From positions 2,216,319 through 2,280,318 of the forward strand of contig BCHH01000006.1 of assembly GCA_001599595.1 (NCBI GenBank): a DNA stretch of 64,000 nucleotides, read 5' to 3'. The notes below the pieces were generated by a model that was given only the letters and a program-made list of their open reading frames with translations, was not told the origin of the DNA and made no database searches. The DNA comes from Beverwykella pulmonaria (Eukaryota > Ascomycota > Dothideomycetes > Pleosporales > Melanommataceae). This document shows, one piece after another, positions 23,376 to 33,349 of this stretch (position 1 is its first letter; each line of letters opens with the position of its first letter). The translations under genes and the position numbers were made by a program.

Positions 23376-24184
23376 TGGTGAGCTTCGCAGCGAGTCGTTT
23401 CTGTGGGTGGAGGAGGAGCGTGTGTGGAGGAGTTGCGGTGGCGGCCACTTTTTTCCGTGCTCGTTCCCGTTCTCACGCACCCCGTGTTGGAATCCTTAGC
23501 GCCGCAACGGCGTGACACCCCGAAATCTGGACGACAGCAACAACAACAACGCAAGATGCGCACGTTTATGCACTCATACGCCGCGAGTCCAACGGGCGGG
23601 CGGGCGCAGCGGCGCGGGAGGGGTGCGAGGCGCGAGGCGGTCGTGGGTCGTGTGCCCGGTCGTCGAGTGCGACGTCGTCAGGGTGGAGCGGGCGCTGTGG
23701 ACAGGGCTATTGTACAGCAGCGCGAGCGGGGCTGGCGAGGGAGATGGCGATAGAGGCCTCGGGCGTGGTGTGGGATGGGCGGTGGTGGGTAGAGGGGAGG
23801 GAGGTTGTTTCGACTTCGTGGATCAGAGGAGGAGTTCAGTTGCCCCAGGGCCCCGTCAGACTGCACGTCCTGGTTGGCTGCCCGTCCGAGACCAGCCAAC
23901 GTGATGTGTTGGAAAGAGAGGGCGATACGCCGGCGCCGTCAACACAGAGGAAAAGAGGGCACAACAGTCCAGTTATCAAAAGAAGTGCGAACAAATGGAA
24001 TGATGGCCTCTTTGCGTCCATTCCAGGGACCGTCGGGTCTACACGACCAGACGGTCACGTGATCCATCGGTAAACTCCGGGCACTTCTTCGTGAAACCAC
24101 TACCAACCCCAGCCGGGCTCTCTAATCACGCTGCGTTTCCCTTCTGTTTGTTTGACCGTCGAACCGCTGAACGAGTTTATCACC
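23376..24184. promoter_or_regulatory. Divergent upstream region, FHA gene / MGR2
   Basis: About 810 bp lie between the two start codons. It contains a GC-rich block (23590-23720) and a short CAA repeat near 23540, and holds no other supported gene. Confidence 0.5.
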
Positions 24185-24740
24185 ATGCCTGTGCCTGTCG
24201 GATCTATGCCTAGCGGGCCGCATGGTCCATCCACATTTGACAAGCGTATGTCGTTTGGTTGGCGCGGGTGAAACCACAGTGGCTAACATCATGCAGTGAA
24301 GATGGGCGGCATGATGGGCGGATGTATGTCACCAAGCACTCCCAATGATCCCCTAACGTTGCCTGACAATCAGCTCAGCTGTAGGACTCATCATCGGTTT
24401 CATATTCGGTATGCATACCGCGCAATGCACGAAAGAGCTCGTCTGATGGACCCAGGATTCACAAACATTGTTCGCTTTGGCCCTGGACCCAATGGAATGC
24501 TAAGAACACTGGGCCAGTACATGATGGGATCTGCTGCGACATTTGGGTATGATTCTAGCTTTTGTCAGGCAGGCAACAGCTAAACATTGGCGACGCAGCT
24601 TCTTCATGGCCATCGGCACCACCATTCGGACAGAGAGCTCCCCCATCGTCACCGAAGCCTTTGCTCGCGCCTACAGGCGGCCAATAATACTCTCCCGTCA
24701 GCACCAATTCCCACGAGCAGCCCGCGACGAGAAAAACTAG
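24185..24740 (+). CDS. MGR2: TIM23 translocase subunit Mgr2 (ROMO1 family)
   Basis: Five small exons, 24185-24245, 24297-24323, 24379-24408, 24456-24546 and 24599-24740, encode 116 aa. All four introns are GT-AG, 47-55 nt, and keep phase. Exons 2 and 3 are only 27 and 30 nt. Once joined, the protein starts MPVPVGSMPSGPHGPSTFDK, then LKMGGMMGGSVGLIIGFIFG (first helix, Gly-rich), and has GPGPNGMLRTLGQYMMGSAA, then TFGFFMAIGTTIRTE (second helix). This is the ROMO1/Mgr2 pattern. Mgr2 is an inner mitochondrial membrane protein that gates lateral release of preproteins from the TIM23 channel. A 30-residue Arg-rich tail (AYRRPIILSRQ...) follows the core. The reading frame is invisible without splicing. 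Confidence 0.93.
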
Positions 24741-25448
24741 AAGGGAAAGGGAAATGTGGCAACGAGGACATTATACTTGGAACGAAGGACTGTACAGTAC
24801 ATGACGGTATACGCTGCCCAGGAAAAGAGGCCATGTATATATAGGAAGGGAGGATATTACAGAGCAAGGAGAAGCACTACACTCGCCAATTCAGGCTTGA
24901 AACAAATATAGCAAATAGTTCACAATGGCCAAGAGGAGAAAAATAATACACTGTGAGCTTTAAATGGAGGTCACCATAGGCTGTGTCAGTTTAACAACTT
25001 ACGTCTACGCCTCTCCTCCGCCTGCAAATTAGGACTAGGCGACATCTACCCCTCCGCCCGATGTAACACCACTACCTAGGTTGGAATTGGCTCATTTGAC
25101 CTGTTGCTGGAATCTGATCGCGCTGTAGAGCGATACGTAGCCGTGCCATTTCTCTACATTCTTTCAAGAGGCGGTGAATACAAGCTCCCATCACTTTTAC
25201 TATCCTCTCTGTTCTATTTTCGCCATGATTATAACACGTCTACCTCACAAACCTTACACCCACCAGTATTCACCAGTCCGTCTTCACCAGCACCATCATT
25301 ACCCACATGTAGCCCGAGTCCCAACTATAAGTTCACCTCCCTAACACCTCACCCCCTTATACCATCCACATGGTTTTCTAGTGACAACAAAGCCCCCACC
25401 ATCTTCTCTCAAGTCATCTTCGTCCAAGAGCTTTCTACACGAGACCCA
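24741..25448. other. Intergenic
   Basis: MGR2 3' flank and the region before the small gene at 25449. The frame of that gene is open from 25104, but this extension has no recognisable feature. Nothing else is seen. Confidence 0.45.
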
Positions 25449-25962
25449 ATGATAACTCATCCTGCCGGTGACAAAGTTAATGACACCATCATAGCCCTCC
25501 TCTCGCGCCTCGGCGCCACTGCTTTCGTAATTGAGAGCCCGTTCTCCACCAGCAAGAGCCGGAGCCCCTCACCGTTGCGCAGACGCTACACATCTCCGAG
25601 GCCCAGGCCGAGAGTATCCAGAAGCTAGTAAGTGAACATCTCCCCTTTGGACGAGAGTTAGTGCTAATAGAGTGATCTCTGATAACAGCGTTAGTGCGTA
25701 TATTGGTGCTGCAGCTGGTAGCGACGGTGGTAGGGGGGATGTGGAGAGCTCGGAGAGGAAGCTGGAGGATTGTTTTCTGTAAGTCTACTCTCCTCTCTGT
25801 ATAGGAAACATGCGCTCACACTATGGCAGGGATAAGAATTCGGAGACTGCTCATACACCAAGAAACAGCGTGGTAGGAGTGTTGAAGGGGAGTATTAACT
25901 CTTCGAGTGGAACTCGTTCTCCAGTTACTGTCGCCTTGCCAGCACAACTCGCCATGAGGTAA
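25449..25962 (+). CDS. Hypothetical three-exon protein (133 aa)
   Basis: Exons 25449-25627, 25689-25778 and 25830-25962 join in one frame. Both introns have GTAAGT donors and CAG acceptors, and the first has a CTAAT branch site. The product starts MITHPAGDKVNDTIIALLSR. It has a short Ser/Arg/Pro block (SKSRSPSPLRRRYTSPRPRP), an alanine/glycine segment (YVSAYIGAAAGSDGG), and ends TVALPAQLAMR. No family is recognised. Support comes from two independent, phase-compatible introns with strong signals. An upstream in-frame start at 25104 would add 115 residues of doubtful quality. It could also be an untranslated or decaying transcript. Confidence 0.45.
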
Positions 25963-28900
25963 ATACGGGCGGCTAAATACGTAGTCGCAGTACTTACTAT
26001 AATATCTACGAAAGATTGAGTATCTAGTAGATAATGTTCGAGCAGTCTTGCTTAAACGAAAAACTACCTTGGCAGAAACAACAGGGTTGCGGAGAGACAC
26101 ATTGATCATTTGCCCCTTCCAAGAGTTGCTTGCCGTATTTGCCACTAGTACGAGCTCTTTTGTACGGAGAGATGTTTATGGCTCTTATGGAAGTCTGGCA
26201 AAGAAGTCTATAAGCCAGAATAACGCGAGATATACGGGAACAAAGTGACCTCACACAAAGTCCATTTCTGTTTTGAGACGTGAGTTACGCAAGGGTGCAA
26301 CGTGAGCTATGAGTTGTGGCCGAGTAGCACTGAGGTCAACTTGATCGTGCCTAAGTCAAGCCTAAACCACTTTGATTGTGCCTGATTCAATCCCTGAGCA
26401 GTGTGAAGAGGGCCCGAAATTGGGTCCAAACGGCTCACAGAGTTTCAAAATCCTATTTTTCGGACCCCAGTCCCGGCAATACTTTCCATTAACTCAAAAT
26501 TCCCAAAGCCGCTTGAGACCATTAGACATCACATTTTCAACCAATAGCAGGCTCTCTTTATAATGTCTATACGTGAGCTTCATGACGACCAAAAGTTCAC
26601 CATAATTTTTGGAGCAGAGTGTAACGAGTTCTAAATATTAACCTGAACTACCTTTCAAGCACAGAATGCATACATTGACTACCGACTTTGCCAAACTACG
26701 ATCAAACGTAGAGTGTATGTACACGAGCAAACTCCACTAAACAAACAGCCCTTGATAGTCGCAGCGGTAGGTACACCAAATTCATGAGACCTTGTTTTAG
26801 CACATTATTAGGGATTGAAGTATACGGCGCTTGCTCGAGCAATACAAAAGAGCTGGAATTATCAAAACGAGCTCTCAACATCACCAAAATAGCGCTGCTC
26901 AGGACTCAACCTCTGGCAGCTCTCAGCGTCAGAATCGCCGGAATAGAGTGCCCTCAACCTTGTGGTATGATGGCCGAAGGATGAGTGCCGCCTCGAGACA
27001 CGAGCGACTAACAGGCTTACAGTGTTTTGATAAAAGCAAGTCGGTCGAATAGTCGAGATTGGAAAGGCTTCATTAGATTCTGGATTGCAATTCTTGATGG
27101 CGCCTCTCAGATTTTGACAATACTAGAAGAGGCACACTTAGATGAGCAAGGTTAATACATGAGCTGTGATTCCGTCATCATGTTGAACGACGCCTTCAGG
27201 AGTCGCAAGTTGAAGATGATGAGGTCGACGGGAAAGAGCCAGAAAACTCTATTGGACATCGAAGGCACAAGGTTGGGTGGGATGAGCTAGATTTAAAAGG
27301 AGTTCTGTTACACGCCGCAGCCAGTGGATCATGCGAACAGCAGAGTGAATCAAGCCGGCGCAGTAGCAAGGACGGATCCCGCTCAATGAGGCGCCTTACT
27401 ATCACAACTGATACAATAATTGGATATAGTAAGTTGGTGACGATGGTTGAGCATTAACTACCAGCGCGATTGGTTTGTCGGACGTATAGAGCTCGTATGT
27501 TTGACTGCCTGCTAGAGTTGTATTCATGCAGCGAGCTTCAGCAGGGCGGCATATGCTGGCCAAATGGGGTACGATGAGCGTACGTCCGACGAAGGAGCAT
27601 AGAGCATTGTGCCGTATCGTCGGATCGTATCTCACCTTCTGTGAGGTGACTACACAAGAGTCATACGAGCACAGCCTTGAGGCTTTAGAGTTGCCTCATG
27701 CGAACCAGGTCCTGGTCGTCTTGATTATACAGGGCTCTGAACAGCGTTTCAAGCTTCATGCCAGCACTTTTGAACGAGGATACTAGCGATGACTGGACGG
27801 AAGAGTCTCAGGAGGGTACAGGGACTGATGGCGAAGCCACAGTTAGACGGAGAACAATTAAATGCAGCAAGCCCTCAGCAAGCTAGACCATACGATGCGA
27901 CAGTATTCTTTAGCTGGAACTGTCTTGCCACAGTCTAAGACAGGCCCATGACCGCAAACACTTCCAAGGTATGCCTCTGATTTTATCGCCGCCTGTCGGG
28001 ATTGAAGCCTTCAGAGGGGTATGTGCATGAGTCTATCGCACACAAACAGCGAGGATCACGGTGGTTTGACAGGACACCCAACCAGCAAGCTCCATGATCT
28101 CACAGGTGCCTGGCCATTTCGTCTGGCTAGCAGTCTACTTATGATCGCCCGAAAGAAATTGCCCCAGGGTAGGAGGGTACGTCGTCGCATATACTGCTAC
28201 TGTACCGTTCTAACTATCAAAGCAAAAACGCATCGAGATCATAGCAAAGTCACCAAGTTCCGACGAAGTCTGCGCATCGCGAACAAATCGGCAGCTAAGA
28301 AGAAGAAGTATCAGACGAACGCTGAACAGGCATGTATGTGCTAATCTCTATCATTGTCGGCAACCTAACATGGTTTAGGAAGGGTCTCTCGGATTCCCAA
28401 TAGGACCAGAAAGAAAACTCGTCGCAACATAGACGCAGAAATCTATGCCTTATCAATCTAGCCCAGACACCGTCCGACTACGTTCAGCGAGCAAAGCCAC
28501 CAAAGCGACCTCGAGAAGAAGACCAAGCTCCACCCTCCCACGCTTTGCCCAAGCCGTTTTCAAAACGAGTACGAACATCTGCAGTATCGGCTAGCAAACC
28601 AGTTTGGCGGAAGACAATTCGGGGGGCTCGGGTTAACTATTGAAGCGAGTACATACACTTTTTTCCAGAACGTCTACGATAGTATGATGTATGGTCCACC
28701 TCAATCACACTAGAGGCATCGCAATTAGTAAGTGTGTAGAAGAACCCATCATAAATCTTGAAGCACGCTGCTGCCCTGCCAAGCCATGAAGTTGAATGGG
28801 CTCGCACTTTTCAGAGTGAAGGACGGATCCGTTTGGAGTCGGCAGTACAAACTTTTTTGTTTCATCCAACGCTATACTAGAATAATCCACTGTCGGTACT

Positions 28901-29080
28901 CGTGGTTGCACTACCCCCCGCGAACTGAGTGCGTAGTATAGAACAAGAACTTATAGCATTTGTTGTCTTGCTGTTTTAAGAGCTTTAACCCACCTAGCTA
29001 TAGAAATGACCTAGTCTGATATTGGAAGATGAAACGATAATGCAACATTAAGTTTAAAAAAAAATTTGTATACCGTCGCC
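25963..29080. other. Gene-poor region with decayed coding-like segments
   Basis: Several short plus-strand frames read like protein but are cut by stops and cannot be joined: 27205-27455 (EDDEVDGKEPENSIGHRRHK) and 27526-27786 (EHRALCRIVGSYLTFCEV). Another at 28460-28640 is basic (KPFSKRVRTSAVSASKPVWR). Composition and frequent TAA/TAG/TGA suggest old repeat or RIP-damaged DNA. No family is recognised and no terminal repeats were found. Confidence 0.4.
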
Positions 29081-29594
29081 ATGCAGCTAGATTGAACGAG
29101 CATAGATTGGTAGAGCTTTGCCTACTTAGCGATTGGTCCGGAATTAGCCAGAGAAATGAAATGCGATAGACTTGAATTCGAATCTCAAAAGTGGGCGCCC
29201 CACAAACTGGGTGCAGACCCACTAAGCGGAGAGACGCTGAGGGAGGATTATCCCATTCAGCAGATGACTACAGATTGGGAACAAACCGAAGCAGTGAACA
29301 GCCAGAAGGCCGGGAACAAACTAGCCAAGCGTAAAACGCTGACTGAGATGGACCTGATGAGCGGGCAGCCGCTGACTCTGAGGCAAGAGCCTGAAATTGG
29401 GGTTCTTGATTTACCAAAGTCGATATCATAAGGCTCGGGCCGGCGTTCCCAGGTTTTTCGGCTGGCTGGATGGAAACGCCTTACTCTACGATCTCAATCG
29501 GAGCCAATTGGCACAGTTGGTGTAGGAAGCCCAAAACTGCCTCTGGTAAGAAAACGTACTCAGTACCTGGCGCTTGACAAAAAAACATCTACTG
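29081..29594 (+). pseudogene. Unidentified protein-coding relic cut by a Tc1 element
   Basis: One frame, starting near the ATG at 29081, reads as coherent hydrophilic protein for about 170 codons. Segments include FAYLAIGPELAREM, LEFESQKWAPHKLGADPLSG, ETLREDYPIQQMTTDWEQTE, KRKTLTEMDLMSGQPLTL, VFRLAGWKRLTLRSQ and IGTVGVGSPKLPLVRKRTQY. It is interrupted by single stops, TGA near 29093, TAG near 29111 and TAA at 29429-29431, each one C-to-T or G-to-A change from a sense codon, as RIP would give. The frame runs straight into the transposon at the TA at 29595-29596, and no continuation was recognised beyond 30854. I do not recognise the family. Confidence 0.5.
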
Positions 29595-29596
29595 TA

Positions 29597-29627
29597 GTTG
29601 CCGGGATAAGTTTTGTATATTTGCCAC
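29597..29627 (+). repeat. Left terminal inverted repeat of the Tc1 element
   Basis: It begins GTTGCCGGGATAAGTTTTGT right after TA at 29595-29596. It matches the complement of 30821-30850 with a single-base length difference. Confidence 0.88.
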
Positions 29628-30820
29628 AGCGGCACTAGAATTTCTAATGGATAGGCCTTTTAAATACTTACGTGGAAATGTGGCTTTTGCGCCTGCCTAC
29701 CTCCTCAGCAAACAATATGGAGCCTCTATCTCGCCTCATCCTCGTACGTCGCATCTCACCCGCAATCAACGCCTGCAGGTTCAAACCCTCGCAAGTATCA
29801 GAATCAGTCTTAAGATATCCAAACTGCCTTAAATATTACCTAGAGGCAAGCTCAGTACGCAGCTTCCTCAACCAAAGTAACCCCTAAGAAGCGCAAGGGC
29901 CGCCCACCTGATCTCTCAATGGAGGATATGGATGAGATTGAGCTGTTTATTATCAGCTCTAAGACAGGCCAGTTGATGAGCTACCTAGAGGTCTCTATAG
30001 TATATTGCCACCTAGGTGCTACAGAGGATAAAGTTCAAACCTTTATAAGGAAGAAGGGATATAAACAATCTGTTGCGCGCTAGAAGCCACCTCTATTAGA
30101 GACTAATCGCCTAAAACATTTTAAATTTGCCCACACACACCTTAATTGGACCTGAGAGCAATAGTGCTTAATACTGTGGAGTGATGAGAGCGAGGTTCAA
30201 GGTAGTAGACACTAGAAGCAATGGGTAACTCGCAAGGAGGGGGAAGAGTTTGATCCTACTTGTCTTCTTACTAAGATACGCAAGAAGCGTGGATAGATGT
30301 TCTAGGGAAGCTTCTACAGCAAAAGGAAATTCTCTATTCTAGGAGAAGGACTAGGGCACTATAACTTGGGAGGCTTTTCGTGAGCATACACTGCCTCTCA
30401 TAGAGGAGTCTCTTATTATAAGCCATCCAGAACTTCTCTTTATGCAGGATAACGCTCCAGGGCACAACAAACATCTCACGCTAGAGGAACCTGATCACCT
30501 AGGGATTACAACTATCTCCTAAACACCTTTCTCACCCGATCTAAATCCTATTAAAACTCTCTAGTACTAGATGAAGGATTATATTGAGGACAAATGGGGT
30601 GCAGATGTTAATCTTCTATATGGCAGGCTACGAACTGCTGTCAAGGAGGCGTGGGAAGCGGTTCCACGAGAGCTTTTAGACGATTTGATAGACAGTATGC
30701 CCCTAAGGATGCAGGCTGTGATAGATGCTAATGGGGGTCACACAAAGTACTAGGTGTAAATAACCGTATCAGTGGCTGTATTATAAAAATCTATATTTAA
30801 AACCACCAGGGTTGGCATCG

Positions 30821-30850
30821 GTGGCAATATACAAAACTTATCCCGGCAAC
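30821..30850 (-). repeat. Right terminal inverted repeat of the Tc1 element
   Basis: Its complement begins GTTGCCGGGATAAGTTTTGT. The flanking TA is offset by two bases (CATA after the repeat), so either the left end lost two bases or the right end gained two. Confidence 0.85.
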
Positions 30851-30909
30851 CATAGGAGCCAAGCGACGTCAATGCGTTTTCCTCTCACAGCTCGTATAAC
30901 GAAGATGGC

Positions 30910-33105
30910 TTATATAATTTGAAAATTTGCAGCTTTTTCGCCAAACTCAGCGCCGTCGATGACGCCCAGCTTCATATGAGCCGGTATGACAGTGGGTCCA
31001 ATATGAGCGCAACGAATCGACACAGCCGCTTCGGTCTCGGTTGTCGTCCCAGTCACCTCGCTGGCGCCGGAATTATCGATCCTCCGTAACGTCATCAGGA
31101 CGGCCGAACCCCTTACGCGGCAAACCAAGTCACCTAGCCGCGTGACGCGCGAGCCCATGCCCACGAGGCCCGATGCCGTACGGTACACAATACGGCACAT
31201 GGACGGCCACATCATGCACTCGAGGAACCCGGCGGCGGTAGTGCCTTCTGCACGCCGCCGCAGCTCAGTCTGCGCCTCGGCCGGCATGCTGTCGAAGACC
31301 GAGCGAACAGGCAAATAGCTGTTGTCATCGTCTTCGTTAACACCGCCAGCCTCAGATAACGCGCCGCGAAGCAGCTCATGATACTCAAGAACGTAGGCGG
31401 CAAACGAACAATGGTGCTCCTCCAGCGTCTGGTTCAACCCTGCCTTGCTGACCGGATCATCCTTTCCCCGCGTGCCGAGCGGGAGGGCCAACGACAGTGA
31501 TTCCAGCACGGCCAGCGCGTCGCCAGCTGGGCTCGCGAACGCGCTGCCTTGTTGTTCGGTAGGGTAGACCAGCTCCCACACGCGATCGAGCCAGAAGGGG
31601 TTTTGCTTTGCCCGTTCTCGCACCAAGTGCGTGATGGGGAAGTCTGTCGTTTCCATGCGGCGCGACACGGCCGAGATCTCGTCGATCACCCAGCCTCGCA
31701 CCAGGAGGTGTGGAAGCGATGTCCCGTCCTCGCAATCAACTCCCCCCTCGAAGCTGATCTCGTCGTCCTCAGTCGCGGCCGCGGCTATCGGGTAGTCGAC
31801 CGGCGTGGTCCGGTTAATGCTATGCCAGTCAGGCACCCAGCTGGGCATTCTGGCTTCTTCCTGCGGGTCCCAATCCAACTGCTCTAAGGACGGGTCGTCC
31901 TCGTGGTCGACGAGGCTGACTATGTATAGATTATTCGTCTTCCGGATGAAGTTGACGGCCAGTCTCGTGTATATAACCCCGCGCGTACGCGTGTAGTCAG
32001 GGTGGATTACAAGCTCGCCGTCGAGGACGGCCATTGGGTGGCCGAGCAGACTAAACGCGCGGTCACGTGGGTCGGTAACGCCCAAGATGCGCGTCCAGTG
32101 CATGCCAGTCAGAAAGTCGCAGTCAGGCGTGCCGTCCTCCTTGGTGGCCCAGACCATCAGGATGTGGTGGGCGATCCACGACGCCAGGCCGAGATGCGTT
32201 ACCAGCGAGGCACCTCCGTAGTCCAAGAATGTTACGAAGCGGCCCACCAGCAGCCAGTCGATAATGTCGACCTCCAAGGCCCAGCCCTCGTCCTCGGCAG
32301 TAACTCCCTGGCCAGTGGAATTCCCCTCATCAGCTTTGGCACCGTCGTCGGCGGGCTTCAGGGCCGTGATCAAGAGAGCCTCACGGGCGAGGCCAACCTC
32401 CTGCACAATCCACGCGCGGTGGAAGTACTCAATCTCGAAGAAGAACTTGACAGCCTCCCACTTGCGTGCTTGCTCCTCAAACCGGCGCCGGTCGTTCTCG
32501 GATAAGTGAGCGAGGTCCTCGGTGGGGTCAGCCAGGTAGTCGTGGTGAAGGAGAAGGACGCGCGCGTCGCAGAGGCCGGCCTCTGGGTCTTCCATGAAGG
32601 CGTGTATGAAGCGGATGGCGTCCTGCATGTGCCGGCGACCCTCTTCGCCCTCTTCCCAGCCGAGCCACGAAAGGACACGGCGCGCGCCGGCGTAGATGAA
32701 CGACATGAGTTCGACCTGCGAGATGCGCTCTTGCAAGTCCTCCTGGTTGATGCACACGGCGTCGACCCACAGCCGCCGCACTGGTTGTCTTCGTGCCGGT
32801 GCCGTGCTCGCATCTGGCTCGTCGCTGCTCCCAGCAACTGATCGGTGTCGGAAGGCCGTCAGCGCCCCGTGCAGGTTCTCTGTCACGGAGAGCGTTGTTC
32901 CGTCTATGGTGATGTCGCGCCGCTTTCGCGGGTTGCCCCAGACGTACGATATGGCCTCATACGGCTCCGCGTCCATTGCCTGCGGCACCAGCCGCCCGAC
33001 GATGGGGTCCGAGAACTCACCGGCCTCAAGCTCAAGGACGCGGGTGAACTTAGGAGCGAGAGGGCGATAGAAATTGGGGAAGGGACGACGGCCCGGGTCG
33101 TTCAT
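30910..33105 (-). CDS. HET-domain protein (heterokaryon incompatibility type)
   Basis: An intact single-exon gene of 731 aa. I chose the ATG at 33105 (MNDPGRRPFPNFYRP); the same frame extends 24 codons upstream but only to a GTG. The HET domain occupies roughly residues 55-230: PYEAISYVWGNP (block 1), RRLWVDAVCINQEDLQERIS (block 2), then SFIYAGARRVLSWLGWEEG (block 3). The rest is a long unassigned region. Near the end is the usual low-similarity tail of such proteins (GLVGMGSRVTRLGDLVCRVR), which in relatives precedes a GEAYVHG-like motif; here it is IRCAHIGPTVIPAHM. HET proteins of filamentous ascomycetes can trigger cell death after fusion of unlike hyphae, but most copies have unknown partners. 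The frame is clean and GC-rich although transposon relics flank it on both sides. Confidence 0.93.
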   Translation of the reverse strand: MNDPGRRPFPNFYRPLAPKFTRVLELEAGEFSDPIVGRLVPQAMDAEPYEAISYVWGNPRKRRDITIDGTTLSVTENLHGALTAFRHRSVAGSSDEPDASTAPARRQPVRRLWVDAVCINQEDLQERISQVELMSFIYAGARRVLSWLGWEEGEEGRRHMQDAIRFIHAFMEDPEAGLCDARVLLLHHDYLADPTEDLAHLSENDRRRFEEQARKWEAVKFFFEIEYFHRAWIVQEVGLAREALLITALKPADDGAKADEGNSTGQGVTAEDEGWALEVDIIDWLLVGRFVTFLDYGGASLVTHLGLASWIAHHILMVWATKEDGTPDCDFLTGMHWTRILGVTDPRDRAFSLLGHPMAVLDGELVIHPDYTRTRGVIYTRLAVNFIRKTNNLYIVSLVDHEDDPSLEQLDWDPQEEARMPSWVPDWHSINRTTPVDYPIAAAATEDDEISFEGGVDCEDGTSLPHLLVRGWVIDEISAVSRRMETTDFPITHLVRERAKQNPFWLDRVWELVYPTEQQGSAFASPAGDALAVLESLSLALPLGTRGKDDPVSKAGLNQTLEEHHCSFAAYVLEYHELLRGALSEAGGVNEDDDNSYLPVRSVFDSMPAEAQTELRRRAEGTTAAGFLECMMWPSMCRIVYRTASGLVGMGSRVTRLGDLVCRVRGSAVLMTLRRIDNSGASEVTGTTTETEAAVSIRCAHIGPTVIPAHMKLGVIDGAEFGEKAANFQII

Positions 33106-33179
33106 GCTGATCTCAGCGTAAAGCGGTATGTCCAAGAAGAGCTTAAATGGCGATAGATTGAACGGTCCAGCTTGCACAT
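33102..33179 (-). promoter_or_regulatory. Upstream ORF overlapping the HET start codon
   Basis: An ATG at 33179 opens a 25-codon frame (MCKLDRSIYRHLSSSW..., ending SA) whose TGA overlaps the HET ATG as ATGA at 33105-33102. If the transcript includes it, HET translation would need leaky scanning or re-initiation. Its translation is not shown. Confidence 0.4.
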
Positions 33180-33203
33180 GGTAGGATTACCACAGGCGGT
33201 TTA

Positions 33204-33328
33204 CACGGCCCTTCCATGAATGAATGGCTAGCGCTATCCGTGCGTCTTCTATACAAGTCCTTAGTTGTCCATACAAATTCTGTCCGTGCGGTGGCTCGCG
33301 CTAGCCATTCATTCATAGGAGGACCGTG
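33204..33328. mobile_element. 125-bp MITE-like inverted-repeat element with TA flanks
   Basis: 31-bp terminal inverted repeats (33204-33234 and 33298-33328) match at 28 of 31 positions; the left one starts CACGGCCCTTCCATGAATGA. All three differences are C/T transitions. TA dinucleotides lie immediately outside each end (33202-33203 and 33329-33330), the expected target duplication of Tc1/mariner/pogo elements. It has no coding capacity. It ends 22 bp before the pogo-like fragment begins, and lies 24 bp upstream of the uORF ATG of the HET gene. Confidence 0.82.
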
Positions 33329-33349
33329 TAGGAGAAGTTAACCTCTAGG

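Larger units (their letters stand above)
29597..30850 (+). mobile_element. Tc1/mariner-superfamily DNA transposon, RIP-damaged
   Basis: About 1.25 kb is bounded by ~30-bp terminal inverted repeats and a TA at the left end. The plus strand carries a ruined DDE transposase: RKGRPPDLSMEDMDEIELFI (helix-turn-helix region), LILWSDESEV (first catalytic Asp), LLFMQDNAPGH (second Asp), then SPDLNPI and MKDYIEDKWG (third acidic block), and LLDDLIDSMPLRMQAVIDAN (C-terminus). At least eight in-frame stops lie at places where Trp, Gln or Arg codons are expected, for example two TAGs before MKDYIEDKW. Both C-to-T and G-to-A changes are present. One or more indels lie between 30300 and 30400. The element cannot make its own transposase. 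It lies 60 bp from the 3' end of the HET gene. Confidence 0.9.

Noticed and set aside
32002..32505. 167-codon plus-strand ORF inside the HET gene
   Set aside because: Antisense to a clear HET-family frame in GC-rich DNA; no domain.
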